From NCBI RefSeq assembly GCF_028745505.1, contig NZ_JAQZZL010000002.1:1736001-1800000 (forward strand): a stretch of 64,000 bases of DNA. Direction: 5' to 3'. Under the pieces are notes generated by a model. It was not told where the DNA came from and did no database searches. It worked only from the letters and a program-made list of their open reading frames with translations. Positions 31,105-38,943 of this stretch are shown here, piece after piece (the stretch's first letter is position 1; every line of letters begins with the position of its first letter). The translations under genes and the position numbers were made by a program. The DNA comes from Lentisphaera marina. Lineage in GTDB: Bacteria; Verrucomicrobiota; Lentisphaeria; Lentisphaerales; Lentisphaeraceae.

Positions 31105-32622
31105 TTAGTAAAGGCTATTCCTCTCCATCAAACGGCGCACCTGCCTTGGTGTCACGGCCGCATCAATGATGTAGAGCTCATCCATTTTCGCCTTTAAAAA
31201 ATATTTTGGCCCATCCATTTTACGTCCAAAAGTCACTGGCTTAGAGTTAATCGAATCAATATTTGTAGAAACTCTTTCTCTTCTCACACCACTAATGGCT
31301 TCCAGTCGACCATCGACATAATGGCGCACATGTGTCGCCACATCCGCATTATCACCTCCGATAAAAAGGCTCACAATATGATGCCATCGCCCATCTCTTA
31401 AATCAGTCTCACCAACGACACAACCCTCTTTAAACTCTGTTCTAATTGCCCCAAGAACGCCATCTTTGGCTAAGGCATTCCAGCCAATCTGCCATTTCTC
31501 ACCCTTCTCTCGGCTATTGCCCCAAGAGACAAAGGAGTAATTATCCCCTTGCTTAGCATCCTTTGGGATTTTCACCCAAAACGATACGGTTCTTGGGCGC
31601 GAACCAGACACTCCCATAAAATCAGTCTCAGCCCAATCATTCTTCCCATCAAATCCTAAAGCATAGCCAAAGGCACCTTCCGTGAACTGCGGTCCTTCTC
31701 CACCTTTTTTGTCTTTGAGTTCGGCTCTGAAACGGTCGTGATAATCACCCCCTGCCGTACTCGGCGTCCATCCCAATTCCGCACGATCAAAAGGCCAATG
31801 AACATAATTGAGCTCTCGTTGTTCAAGTAAATTCGGCAAAGTATCTAAGGAGGCTAATGAACTCTCGCCATTGACAATTGAACCCGCCATCGTTAAGGCT
31901 GCACTTTGATTCTCTCGTAACTTAATCATTTCTTGATCACTTTGCGACGAACGCAACTCAACCTCTCCCGCCTTAACTTCTACATCTGCCAAGCCATTTT
32001 GATTCACAGAAACTAAAAACTCCGTCCCCAAATCGACAACTTTACCACCGGGAACTTGTAAAACAAAGCCCACTGCCACTTGGGGCACATAAGCTTGTAC
32101 TTGCCCCTTGTGTAGTCGCACTTTATTGCTGCCGATTAAATCAATCTCACTCGCCGCTTCAACATTGAGCTCCACACCCGAATCCAAAGTCAGTGCCAAT
32201 TTTTCATCAAAAAAGTACTTACCTTTTTGCAACCACTGTCCCGATTCAAACTTACCTAATTCAGAAGAGTTCACTCGTGCCAAAAACTGAAGATCTTGCA
32301 CTTCCGCAATTGGCTCATTTTTGATTGGCTGATTCTTGATAGACCAAATTGCGAAGACCGCAACAAATAAAGCCGCCATGGCTAAGAAAGGTCGAAACCA
32401 ATTTTTATTAGACTTATCCACCTCAGCTTCTAGAGCCTGAAGTTGTGGACGTATTTCCGATAACTGCTCGGCCGCATTCAAGAGCTGACCCGTTTCGTAA
32501 AGGTATTCCGCAAAGACACGACTCTGCTCATCGTCATTTTTTAAAATTTCTTTGAGTTCAACTCTCTGCTCATCATTGAGTTCATTGCGTAAATAGAGCT
32601 CGGCTAATTTTTCAATCTCCAT
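31105..32622 (-). CDS. FecR-domain membrane protein with LamG-like lectin domain (probable anti-sigma factor)
   Basis: About 505 residues. The N-terminal helical part (residues 1-65, LAELYLRNELNDEQRVELKEIL) resembles an anti-sigma region. A TM helix (about 75-95) is followed by a FecR-type domain (VRLHKGQVQAYVP, FVLQVPGGKVVDLGTEFLV, VKAGEVELR). The C-terminal 230 residues form a LamG/concanavalin-like fold (FDGKNDWAETDF, RTVSFWVKIP, DGRWHHIVSLF, VDGRLEAISG). The ATG at 32622 has AAGGGG 7 bases upstream and follows the sigma gene by one base. Inferred role: senses an external polysaccharide and controls the linked ECF sigma factor. Confidence 0.82.
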   Translation of the reverse strand: MEIEKLAELYLRNELNDEQRVELKEILKNDDEQSRVFAEYLYETGQLLNAAEQLSEIRPQLQALEAEVDKSNKNWFRPFLAMAALFVAVFAIWSIKNQPIKNEPIAEVQDLQFLARVNSSELGKFESGQWLQKGKYFFDEKLALTLDSGVELNVEAASEIDLIGSNKVRLHKGQVQAYVPQVAVGFVLQVPGGKVVDLGTEFLVSVNQNGLADVEVKAGEVELRSSQSDQEMIKLRENQSAALTMAGSIVNGESSLASLDTLPNLLEQRELNYVHWPFDRAELGWTPSTAGGDYHDRFRAELKDKKGGEGPQFTEGAFGYALGFDGKNDWAETDFMGVSGSRPRTVSFWVKIPKDAKQGDNYSFVSWGNSREKGEKWQIGWNALAKDGVLGAIRTEFKEGCVVGETDLRDGRWHHIVSLFIGGDNADVATHVRHYVDGRLEAISGVRRERVSTNIDSINSKPVTFGRKMDGPKYFLKAKMDELYIIDAAVTPRQVRRLMERNSLY

Positions 32623-32623
32623 T

Positions 32624-33163
32624 TCAATCCCCTTCCGGCAAGTGCTCATAGGAGCGTGTGCATTTTCGCAACTGCTGACGAATCCGCGTCAAAGTAATAT
32701 AAATCGCATTGACACTGCGATTAAAACGCTGCGCTAATGAATCTGAACTCTCCTTATCGCGATAAGACGCCATCAACAAATCAAATGAGCTCTCATTTAA
32801 TTTCGTTAAGCAATGCTTCAGCGCACGACTCTGTCTTTCACGGCGACGCACAAAATTTTCATCAATGCATTGACTGAGTCTTTGCTCAACTAATTGCAAG
32901 AGGTCTTCATCCTCAAAAAAGGACTCCTTCTTGCGCGAGCGAATGATATTGAGGCATTTGAAACGTACGATGCCTTTGACCCAAGGAAAAACCGATTTCG
33001 ATTGATCGAATTCATCCGCCTTGTGATTCACGGTAATCATCGCTTCTTGCACCGCATCTTGCGCCAAATCCCAATCGCGCAAGATACTATAGGCGTAAGC
33101 CGTCAAAGTATTATGTTGACGAAAAACTTCACGTAGGAGTTCATCTCTAAAGGATTGATTCAT
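32624..33163 (-). CDS. ECF sigma factor paired with FecR-LamG protein
   Basis: A 179-residue sigma-70-family protein. Region 2 is visible around YSILRDWDLAQDAVQEAMITV and FPWVKGIVRFKCLNIIRSRKK. Region 4 is the C-terminal helix-turn-helix (DKESSDSLAQRFNRSVNAIY). Coupling to a FecR-like membrane protein is the typical arrangement for surface-signalling sigma factors. Target genes are not shown by sequence, but the four sulfatases just downstream on the same strand are natural candidates. Confidence 0.87.
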   Translation of the reverse strand: MNQSFRDELLREVFRQHNTLTAYAYSILRDWDLAQDAVQEAMITVNHKADEFDQSKSVFPWVKGIVRFKCLNIIRSRKKESFFEDEDLLQLVEQRLSQCIDENFVRRRERQSRALKHCLTKLNESSFDLLMASYRDKESSDSLAQRFNRSVNAIYITLTRIRQQLRKCTRSYEHLPEGD

Positions 33164-33174
33164 AATTCTTGGGG

Positions 33175-33246
33175 TTTTTAATTTTTAATTTTTAATTTTT
33201 AATTTTTAATTTTTAATTTTTAGTTTTTAGTTTTTAGTTTTTAGTT
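33175..33246. repeat. Heptanucleotide tandem repeat, ATTTTTA then GTTTTTA units
   Basis: About ten 7-base units; the first part is ATTTTTA, the last part GTTTTTA. It sits immediately upstream of the ECF sigma gene and could lie in its leader or promoter region. Confidence 0.9.
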
Positions 33247-33351
33247 CTTCCAACCTCCAACCTCCAACTTAAATTCCCCGATTCACCGATTCACCGATTC
33301 ACCAAATCACCTCATTACCTCCAACTTCCAACTTCCAACCTCCAACTTCCG
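33247..33351. repeat. Mixed short periodic repeats (TCCAACC/TCCAACT and CCGATTCA)
   Basis: Seven-base units of the TCCAACT type flank an 8-base CCGATTCA run. The CCGATTCA motif is the reverse-strand form of the GGTGATTT-type repeat at 47514 and 51300. No gene is seen in 33164-33647. Confidence 0.75.
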
Positions 33352-33498
33352 TATTTTCCTGTGTTTCATTTAAAATTAAAAATTCATCATTAACAATTAT
33401 CTCTTCCTATCTCCACATACTATTAACCACAAAACTGAGAACCTTTCACATAAATCCTAAATTTTCTTAAAAAATCCTCACCCCTTAAAACTTACACA

Positions 33499-33570
33499 CT
33501 CAGCGCGTAGCGCTTTAACTTAGGCCGCAGGCCGTATTCTCAGCGCGTAGCGCGTCCAATTAAAATTAAA
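33499..33570. repeat. Micro-palindrome repeat (AGCGCGTAGCGC, GGCCGCAGGCC)
   Basis: The block CAGCGCGTAG occurs at 33501 and 33541 with a GGCCGCAGGCC hairpin between. An almost identical block, with small compensatory changes, is at 52319-52385. Confidence 0.75.
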
Positions 33571-33647
33571 AATTATCCCCCTCCTCACTTGCACTCACTG
33601 CGCTTTATGGTCATTTATAGCCACTGGCGATAAGAACTGGAAGAAAT

Positions 33648-34232
33648 ATGGACAATTGGCATACTCGACAAACTTTATTAATGAGAGCAAAAAACCCCGA
33701 CGATCAAGTTGCTTGGGAGGAATTTGTTTCTTATTACAAGAATTTCCTCAAAGTCGTCATCTACAAGATCAATCCCAGCACCAGCCTCTCAGAAGACTTC
33801 CTCCAAGCGGTTTTATTAGAAATCTGGCGCAGCCTGCCCCGCTTTGAAGTCGATGCCGAGCGCGCAAAATTCCGTACTTGGCTCTCGGTGCTCGTGCGCA
33901 ACACCGTACTCAATCAAATTAAAAAAGAGCAAAAACAGAACAAAATCCGCCAAGAACTCGAACCCCAAGTCGAGCCCAATCAAGCGGAACTCGATCAAAT
34001 GGTTCAAAAGGAATGGGAATTACATATCTCGCGCCTCGCCCTCGAAAATATTAGCCAACGTTTCACGGGCAAAGCCATGGATGTTTTTAAACTCTCGCTT
34101 AAAGGAAACACGATTGATCAAATCTGCAACGAACTTAAGATCACTCCAGAATCTGCCTACACACTCAAAAATCGCGTCAAAAAATACCTTGTTCGCGAGA
34201 TCAAACGCCTGCGCACCGAACTCGAACAATGA
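33648..34232 (+). CDS. ECF-type RNA polymerase sigma factor (kinase-coupled)
   Basis: A 194-residue sigma-70-family protein. Region 2 (LSEDFLQAVLLEIWRSL, RFEVDAERAKFRTWLSVLVR) and region 4 (KGNTIDQICNELKITPESAY) are recognisable. The stop overlaps the next ATG by 4 bases (ATGA), so it is translated together with the membrane kinase. This suggests regulation by phosphorylation rather than by a FecR anti-sigma factor. Downstream pseudopilin genes are possible targets; this is inference. Confidence 0.85.
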   Translation: MDNWHTRQTLLMRAKNPDDQVAWEEFVSYYKNFLKVVIYKINPSTSLSEDFLQAVLLEIWRSLPRFEVDAERAKFRTWLSVLVRNTVLNQIKKEQKQNKIRQELEPQVEPNQAELDQMVQKEWELHISRLALENISQRFTGKAMDVFKLSLKGNTIDQICNELKITPESAYTLKNRVKKYLVREIKRLRTELEQ

Positions 34233-36409
34233 GCTCCGACTCCACACAAGATGAAGACGAACTTCTCCACGCTCTATTTGAGGAGAGTTTTGAAGAAGAA
34301 AGCGAAGTCTTAAAAGACAATCCCTTCTTCGATAGCTTACGTGAAGATGAAAAACGCTATAGCGATTACACTCTGATTGCTTCTGGGGGCATGAAAAACA
34401 TTTTTAAAGTCTTCGATAAAAAAACGGGCCGCCACGTCGCCCTGGCACGCTTACGCGATGAAATCCCTGTGGAGATCTACGAAAATTTTCTCCTCGAAGC
34501 TCGACTCACGTCTTTACTGGAACACCCCAACATCATCTCAGTTCACGACATCGGCATCAATGCTCAGGATGAGCCCTACTTCACCATGGAACTCAAGGTC
34601 GGTGATAGCTTAAAAACCATCCTTAAATCACTACAAAATCGCCAAAGCCAATATATCGAAAAATTTAGCCTCCACGATTTGCTCAATATCTTCACCAAAA
34701 TCTGCGATGCAGTCGCTTATGCTCATTCAAAGTCAGTCATCCACCTCGACCTCAAGCCAGGCAACATTCAAATTGGCGCCTATGGCGAAGTTCTTGTTTG
34801 CGATTGGGGCCTCGGAAAAGTCATTGGCAATACAGTCTTTAACAATTACGAAGACCTCATGCTCAATCCCGATTTCCTCAATGACATCACCCTCACAGGG
34901 CAGATCAAAGGCACTCTTGGCTTCATGGCTCCTGAGCAAACCAAGCCCGATGGCAACAAAAGTCCACTTTGCGACATCTATTCCTTAGGCGCAATTCTTT
35001 ACTCGATTCTTGCTCACAAGCCCCCCATCGATGGCTCAAAAGAGGAAATGATTGAACGTACCCGTCAAGGCTATATCGACTCACTCAATGTAAATAGTTT
35101 CCAAGAAAAAATTCCTCACAGCCTCATTGCCGTCAGCCAAAAAGCCCTTGCACTCAATCCCCAAGATCGCTATCAATCAGTTCATGAAATCCGTCAAGAA
35201 ATCGACCAATACCTCAAAGGATTCTCCACCAAAGCCGAAAATGCGGGTCTCGCAAAGGAATTCACGCTTTTTATCAAACGCCACAAGGCTCCATGCACTC
35301 TAGCTTTCTGCTTCATCTTTTTTGCCATAATCGCCACTAGCCTTTTCATCACAAACCTAAACAAAAGTATTTATAGCGAACTACAAGCACGAGAGCTCGC
35401 CGAACGTGCCAGTCAAAAAAGTCGTGAGGCCCAAGCCATTGCCGAGCGCGAAAGTACCCGCAGTCAAGAAGCACTTGCCTTAACTGAGCGCGCCAATAAG
35501 CGCAGCACAGAAGCCATGCAACTTTTTGAAATTCAAAAAGAAAAAGCCGAAAGGGTTCTTCGCTTATACGAAGCCGAAAAGAACTCCCGTAACGATTTAT
35601 TGCGTGATGCCGCTAAAAAATTCATGACTCACATATACAAACTTACGGATGTCGACGTCTATCATAGCCCTGAATTTGCCCTCGATTTTGCCCTCAAAAC
35701 GATTAATCGCACCGAGAGCGACCAAAAAGAAGCGATTCCAGAAATTTTCCTCAAACAAAAAGCCTATATCTTATTTATTAAACAAGACTTCCAGGGCTCC
35801 TTAGACTGCCAAGATAGCTTTGAGCAAATAAGAGCTATGGCACAGCTGTGCCTCGACCTACCCCGTAAAGATGACTTGATTCACCCCGATTTTATTGAAG
35901 AATTTTTCGAGCGTTGTTCCAAAGTCCCCTATGGTCACTTTGGTGCCCTCGCTGTCAAAATGCTCGCTTATGACGGCGCCATGCGTAAAGATGTCGTCGA
36001 TCATAGCCGCTTTGTTCACGCCCTACTAAAATTCAAAAACCGCAATTGGACTAATGCCAAATTTGAATTCGATCCCACGGCTAAGCACCTCAGAGTGAGT
36101 GGAGAAAGGCTCCTCACGACGGGCGACAAAATCACTGATCCTCGCACCGGCTCCGCTTCTTCCTTTATTTCCTACTTTGATTACCTGCAACTGCAATCTC
36201 TCGACCTCAGTCAAAGTGACTTCTTTAGCCTCAATCAACAACAAGAACTGAAAATTAAAAAACTCAATATATCCAACACCCTAGTCACCAACCTAAAAGC
36301 AATCCAAGAAATGCCCCACCTGCAAGAACTCATCATCAACTACGATCAGTTCCCCACCCAATCCCTACAAAAAATCCCCTCGCATATCAAAGTTACTTAT
36401 ATCAAATAA
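34229..36409 (+). CDS. Membrane Ser/Thr kinase with WNK-like displaced lysine
   Basis: A 726-residue protein with kinase domain at about 45-325. The catalytic loop is VIHLDLKPGNIQI (Asp and Lys kept), the DFG equivalent is CDWGLGK, and GTLGFMAPEQ is intact. The beta-3 VAIK lysine is missing (HVALARL, Ala73). The third glycine of the glycine loop is replaced by Lys56 (ASGGMKNIF). This is the same swap that defines eukaryotic WNK kinases. A TM helix follows (about 353-375), then a coiled coil rich in AERA/SREA repeats. The C-terminal region ends in an LRR-like segment (LQSLDLSQSDFFSLN, KKLNISNTLVTNL). Translationally coupled to the ECF sigma gene. Confidence 0.85.
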   Translation: MSSDSTQDEDELLHALFEESFEEESEVLKDNPFFDSLREDEKRYSDYTLIASGGMKNIFKVFDKKTGRHVALARLRDEIPVEIYENFLLEARLTSLLEHPNIISVHDIGINAQDEPYFTMELKVGDSLKTILKSLQNRQSQYIEKFSLHDLLNIFTKICDAVAYAHSKSVIHLDLKPGNIQIGAYGEVLVCDWGLGKVIGNTVFNNYEDLMLNPDFLNDITLTGQIKGTLGFMAPEQTKPDGNKSPLCDIYSLGAILYSILAHKPPIDGSKEEMIERTRQGYIDSLNVNSFQEKIPHSLIAVSQKALALNPQDRYQSVHEIRQEIDQYLKGFSTKAENAGLAKEFTLFIKRHKAPCTLAFCFIFFAIIATSLFITNLNKSIYSELQARELAERASQKSREAQAIAERESTRSQEALALTERANKRSTEAMQLFEIQKEKAERVLRLYEAEKNSRNDLLRDAAKKFMTHIYKLTDVDVYHSPEFALDFALKTINRTESDQKEAIPEIFLKQKAYILFIKQDFQGSLDCQDSFEQIRAMAQLCLDLPRKDDLIHPDFIEEFFERCSKVPYGHFGALAVKMLAYDGAMRKDVVDHSRFVHALLKFKNRNWTNAKFEFDPTAKHLRVSGERLLTTGDKITDPRTGSASSFISYFDYLQLQSLDLSQSDFFSLNQQQELKIKKLNISNTLVTNLKAIQEMPHLQELIINYDQFPTQSLQKIPSHIKVTYIK

Positions 36410-36410
36410 C

Positions 36411-36482
36411 AAATTTTGAATTTTGAATTTTGAATTTTGAATTTTGAATTTTGAATTTTGAATTTTGAATTTTGAATTTTGA
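36411..36482. repeat. Heptanucleotide tandem repeat AATTTTG, about 10 units
   Basis: A nearly perfect run of AATTTTG starting five bases after the kinase stop. The same unit occurs at 43046-43085 and, as its complement, inside rfbB at 50480-50512. Confidence 0.93.
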
Positions 36483-36549
36483 CAAAAGCTAAACCACCCT
36501 CAAGCAGAGTTAGCAATCCATACGTACAACTCATGATGTCATTAACATT

Positions 36550-36780
36550 ATTCATTTGATCCCAGCACTCATACGATTTCATTACTTTAGTCTCTATTAA
36601 TTTAAAATTAAGAATTATTCATTTGAGCGAAGCACCGACACGATCTCATTGCTTTACTCTCTATTAATTTAAAATTAAGAATTCAAAATTATTCATTTGA
36701 GCGTAGTGCCGACACGATCTCATTGCTTTACTCTCTATTAATTTAAAATTAAGAATTCAAAATTATTCATTTGAGCGCAG
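36550..36780. repeat. Tandem array with 74-bp unit, about 3-4 copies
   Basis: The marker ATTCATTTG begins at 36550, 36617, 36691 and 36765, giving periods of 67, 74 and 74. The 67-base spacing lacks one 7-base CAAAATT unit, consistent with gain or loss by single heptamers. Between markers lie CTCATTGCTTTACTCTC and AATTTAAAATTAAGAATT. No gene is seen between 36410 and 36953. Confidence 0.85.
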
Positions 36781-36887
36781 CGAACAACACCCCCTTAATT
36801 ATTTTTCAAATGACCATTTTACTTTTTAGATCGCATTATTTTCACTCTTTCTCGCCTCACTAAGCAGAAGACAAAGTCTCGATGAAC

Positions 36888-36916
36888 TTGCCTGCTCATC
36901 GCTTCAATCGTATATT
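36888..36916 (+). promoter_or_regulatory. Candidate sigma-70 promoter of the pseudopilin operon
   Basis: TTGCCT (36888-36893) and TATATT (36911-36916) are separated by 17 bases. This gives a leader of about 30 bases before the first pseudopilin ATG, which has GAGG 6 bases upstream. It is one of the best-spaced promoters in the window. Confidence 0.6.
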
Positions 36917-36953
36917 TTAGATAGTTCTGATCGAATATTAATTGAGGATCTCT

Positions 36954-37493
36954 ATGTCCACACCAAGTCTTAAAAAGAATTTTTCACTCGTCGAGTTACT
37001 CGCCGTTATTGCCATCATGTCAATGCTCATTGCAATCGTAGGCGTTGCCATGAAACCCAATCCCGTCAATTCAGCCGCCCGTGAACTTTCTGGCGCCATC
37101 AACAAAGCACGTTCCTATGCACTCGCCAAAAGAAAATACACCCTCGTTCACATCACCCAACAAGAAGGTAAATTTGCACAAATCGAACCGATTAAAATCT
37201 TCACTGACAATACATTAACCACTGCAGACAATACAGGTACCGTTCCGGGATCAACTGTCACATACTTAAACAAAGGCGCAAATATAACTGCGAGTAACAA
37301 TAGTGAATTATATATCAGCTTCCACCCTAATGGCGGCGTCAACAATTACGGTAACGTAACCAATACTGATGTCGCATCAGCTAACCAATTCGGAAATGAT
37401 ACAAAATGGTTCGTAGACATACAGAAACGTGGTGATGAAGAAAATAAACTAAGACTCTACATAAATAAATTTACTGGTATGGTATCATTTTGA
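36954..37493 (+). CDS. GspH/FimT-like minor pseudopilin
   Basis: About 179 residues with a short leader (MSTPSLKKN) and prepilin cleavage/methylation motif FSLVELLAVIAIM, including Glu5, then the hydrophobic helix. The segment ARELSGAINKARSYALAKRKYTLVHI matches GspH/FimT-type pseudopilins. The ATG at 36954 is chosen over an upstream TTG (36942) because GAGG is 6 bases away. First gene of a four-gene set in the order H-I-J-K, the tip-complex order of type II secretion operons. Confidence 0.75.
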   Translation: MSTPSLKKNFSLVELLAVIAIMSMLIAIVGVAMKPNPVNSAARELSGAINKARSYALAKRKYTLVHITQQEGKFAQIEPIKIFTDNTLTTADNTGTVPGSTVTYLNKGANITASNNSELYISFHPNGGVNNYGNVTNTDVASANQFGNDTKWFVDIQKRGDEENKLRLYINKFTGMVSF

Positions 37494-37501
37494 GGAATCG
37501 C

Positions 37502-38218
37502 ATGATGACTAAATCAAATAAATTCACTATGGTCGAAGTGATCATAGCCCTCGGCATTTTAACTATTGCAATGTTCACACTTGTAGGTCTACTACCTGCA
37601 GGCTTACAGAATTCAGAAGATACTGAACATTCTACCTATGCACCTATTGTTGCAGATGGCTTTGGCACAATATTAACTCATTTACTCAATGGTGATGAAA
37701 GCGGGACAAACTGGGATAGCTATTGGGACACTGCTGATGTTGATATACAGTACAACACAATCCATAAAGACCTGCCTAACACTCCTGAAAACTCTTCAAA
37801 AGGTGCCTTACGGATTAACACTACTGTCACTACTGTCAAAGAGATTGATCTTGCGACAGTTTCTAGCTCTACAAACTTTGATGGCATTCACAATAATATA
37901 TCTAACGACCCTTTTCTTAAGCAATTCACTCTATATGGGACAGGATCAGCCAACTATCCGGATCTTTTTGGTGGCTACTACAAAGGCCTAGCTGCAGATG
38001 GTGTTACCGAAGCCGAATATGGCATCCGAGTTTGGTACGGCGAAGTAGAACTGGAGACCACATCTGGCACGGTTGTTGCTGCGCTGGAACCCGAAGCAGG
38101 AGATGATGACATCATCTTTACCGTCGAAGTATCATGGCCACCGCAAATGGAGTACCAGCGTAGAATTGCCATGGGCAACTTTTATAAAACCACAAAAATC
38201 GTGAGTAAAAAACCATGA
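37502..38218 (+). CDS. GspI/PilV-like minor pseudopilin
   Basis: About 238 residues with leader MMTKSNK and prepilin motif FTMVEVIIALGILTIAMF, Glu5 kept. The C-terminal domain is beta-rich (FTVEVSWPPQMEYQRRIAMGNFYKT). The ATG at 37502 has GAGG 6 bases upstream, superimposed on the previous stop. The I assignment is by position and motif; the body is longer than typical GspI. Confidence 0.68.
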   Translation: MMTKSNKFTMVEVIIALGILTIAMFTLVGLLPAGLQNSEDTEHSTYAPIVADGFGTILTHLLNGDESGTNWDSYWDTADVDIQYNTIHKDLPNTPENSSKGALRINTTVTTVKEIDLATVSSSTNFDGIHNNISNDPFLKQFTLYGTGSANYPDLFGGYYKGLAADGVTEAEYGIRVWYGEVELETTSGTVVAALEPEAGDDDIIFTVEVSWPPQMEYQRRIAMGNFYKTTKIVSKKP

Positions 38219-38943
38219 AAAAGTACACTCTCATTGAACTCCTCGTGGCCATGGGTATCTTTGCTTTCATGATGCTCCTACTGATGAATTTTTTTAGTAT
38301 TTCTACCGATCTGTTAGGCCGTGAAAACAACCGTGCCACCAAACTTTATGAGGCGAGTATTATCTCCTCTCTTTTACAGCAAGACTTAAAAAACATCTCA
38401 GTAAACGGAACAGACAGTCCACTTGAATACCATACAGATCGTTCAGGAAAAACTTACCTCCGTTTTATAAGTGAAGGCTATGACGAAAACACCAGCGTTG
38501 ATTCCACCACCCCTATACTCGTCAGCTATGTATATGATTACGCTACTAAAGAAATCTACCGTTATGTTGAAAGCGTTAGTAACTTTGTGACTGCCTACGG
38601 AGCTATCACTCTGGACGGTTCCGATAAAATAAGTAACTTCAGCAACATAGAAACGAGCAGCAATGGCGGCCTAATCTTAGAAGGAGTCGAAGCCTTTGAC
38701 CTAGTTTTTTACGAATCTGGAAATTTCAAAAATTTCACCGCTTCAGTCCTTACAGTGAATTCTGACTTTAGCAATCTTCGCTACAGTAATGTCACATCAT
38801 CTGGTAGCGGTCTGACAACTAAACCCGATGCATTAACCATTCAAGCTGTCTTAAACGACAAAGATGTTATAGGCATTACTGGTTTAGAAGATAAAAATCG
38901 ACGCACTATAACTCAACAATTCTTAATGGGGTATAATGACTAA
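38215..38943 (+). CDS. GspJ/PilW-like minor pseudopilin
   Basis: A 242-residue protein with leader MKK and motif YTLIELLVAMGIFAFMMLLL, Glu5 kept. SIISSLLQQDLKNIS and the acidic beta-rich body resemble GspJ-type pseudopilins. The start overlaps the upstream stop (ATGA) and its own stop overlaps the next start (TAATG), so translation is tightly coupled. Confidence 0.68.
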   Translation: MKKYTLIELLVAMGIFAFMMLLLMNFFSISTDLLGRENNRATKLYEASIISSLLQQDLKNISVNGTDSPLEYHTDRSGKTYLRFISEGYDENTSVDSTTPILVSYVYDYATKEIYRYVESVSNFVTAYGAITLDGSDKISNFSNIETSSNGGLILEGVEAFDLVFYESGNFKNFTASVLTVNSDFSNLRYSNVTSSGSGLTTKPDALTIQAVLNDKDVIGITGLEDKNRRTITQQFLMGYND

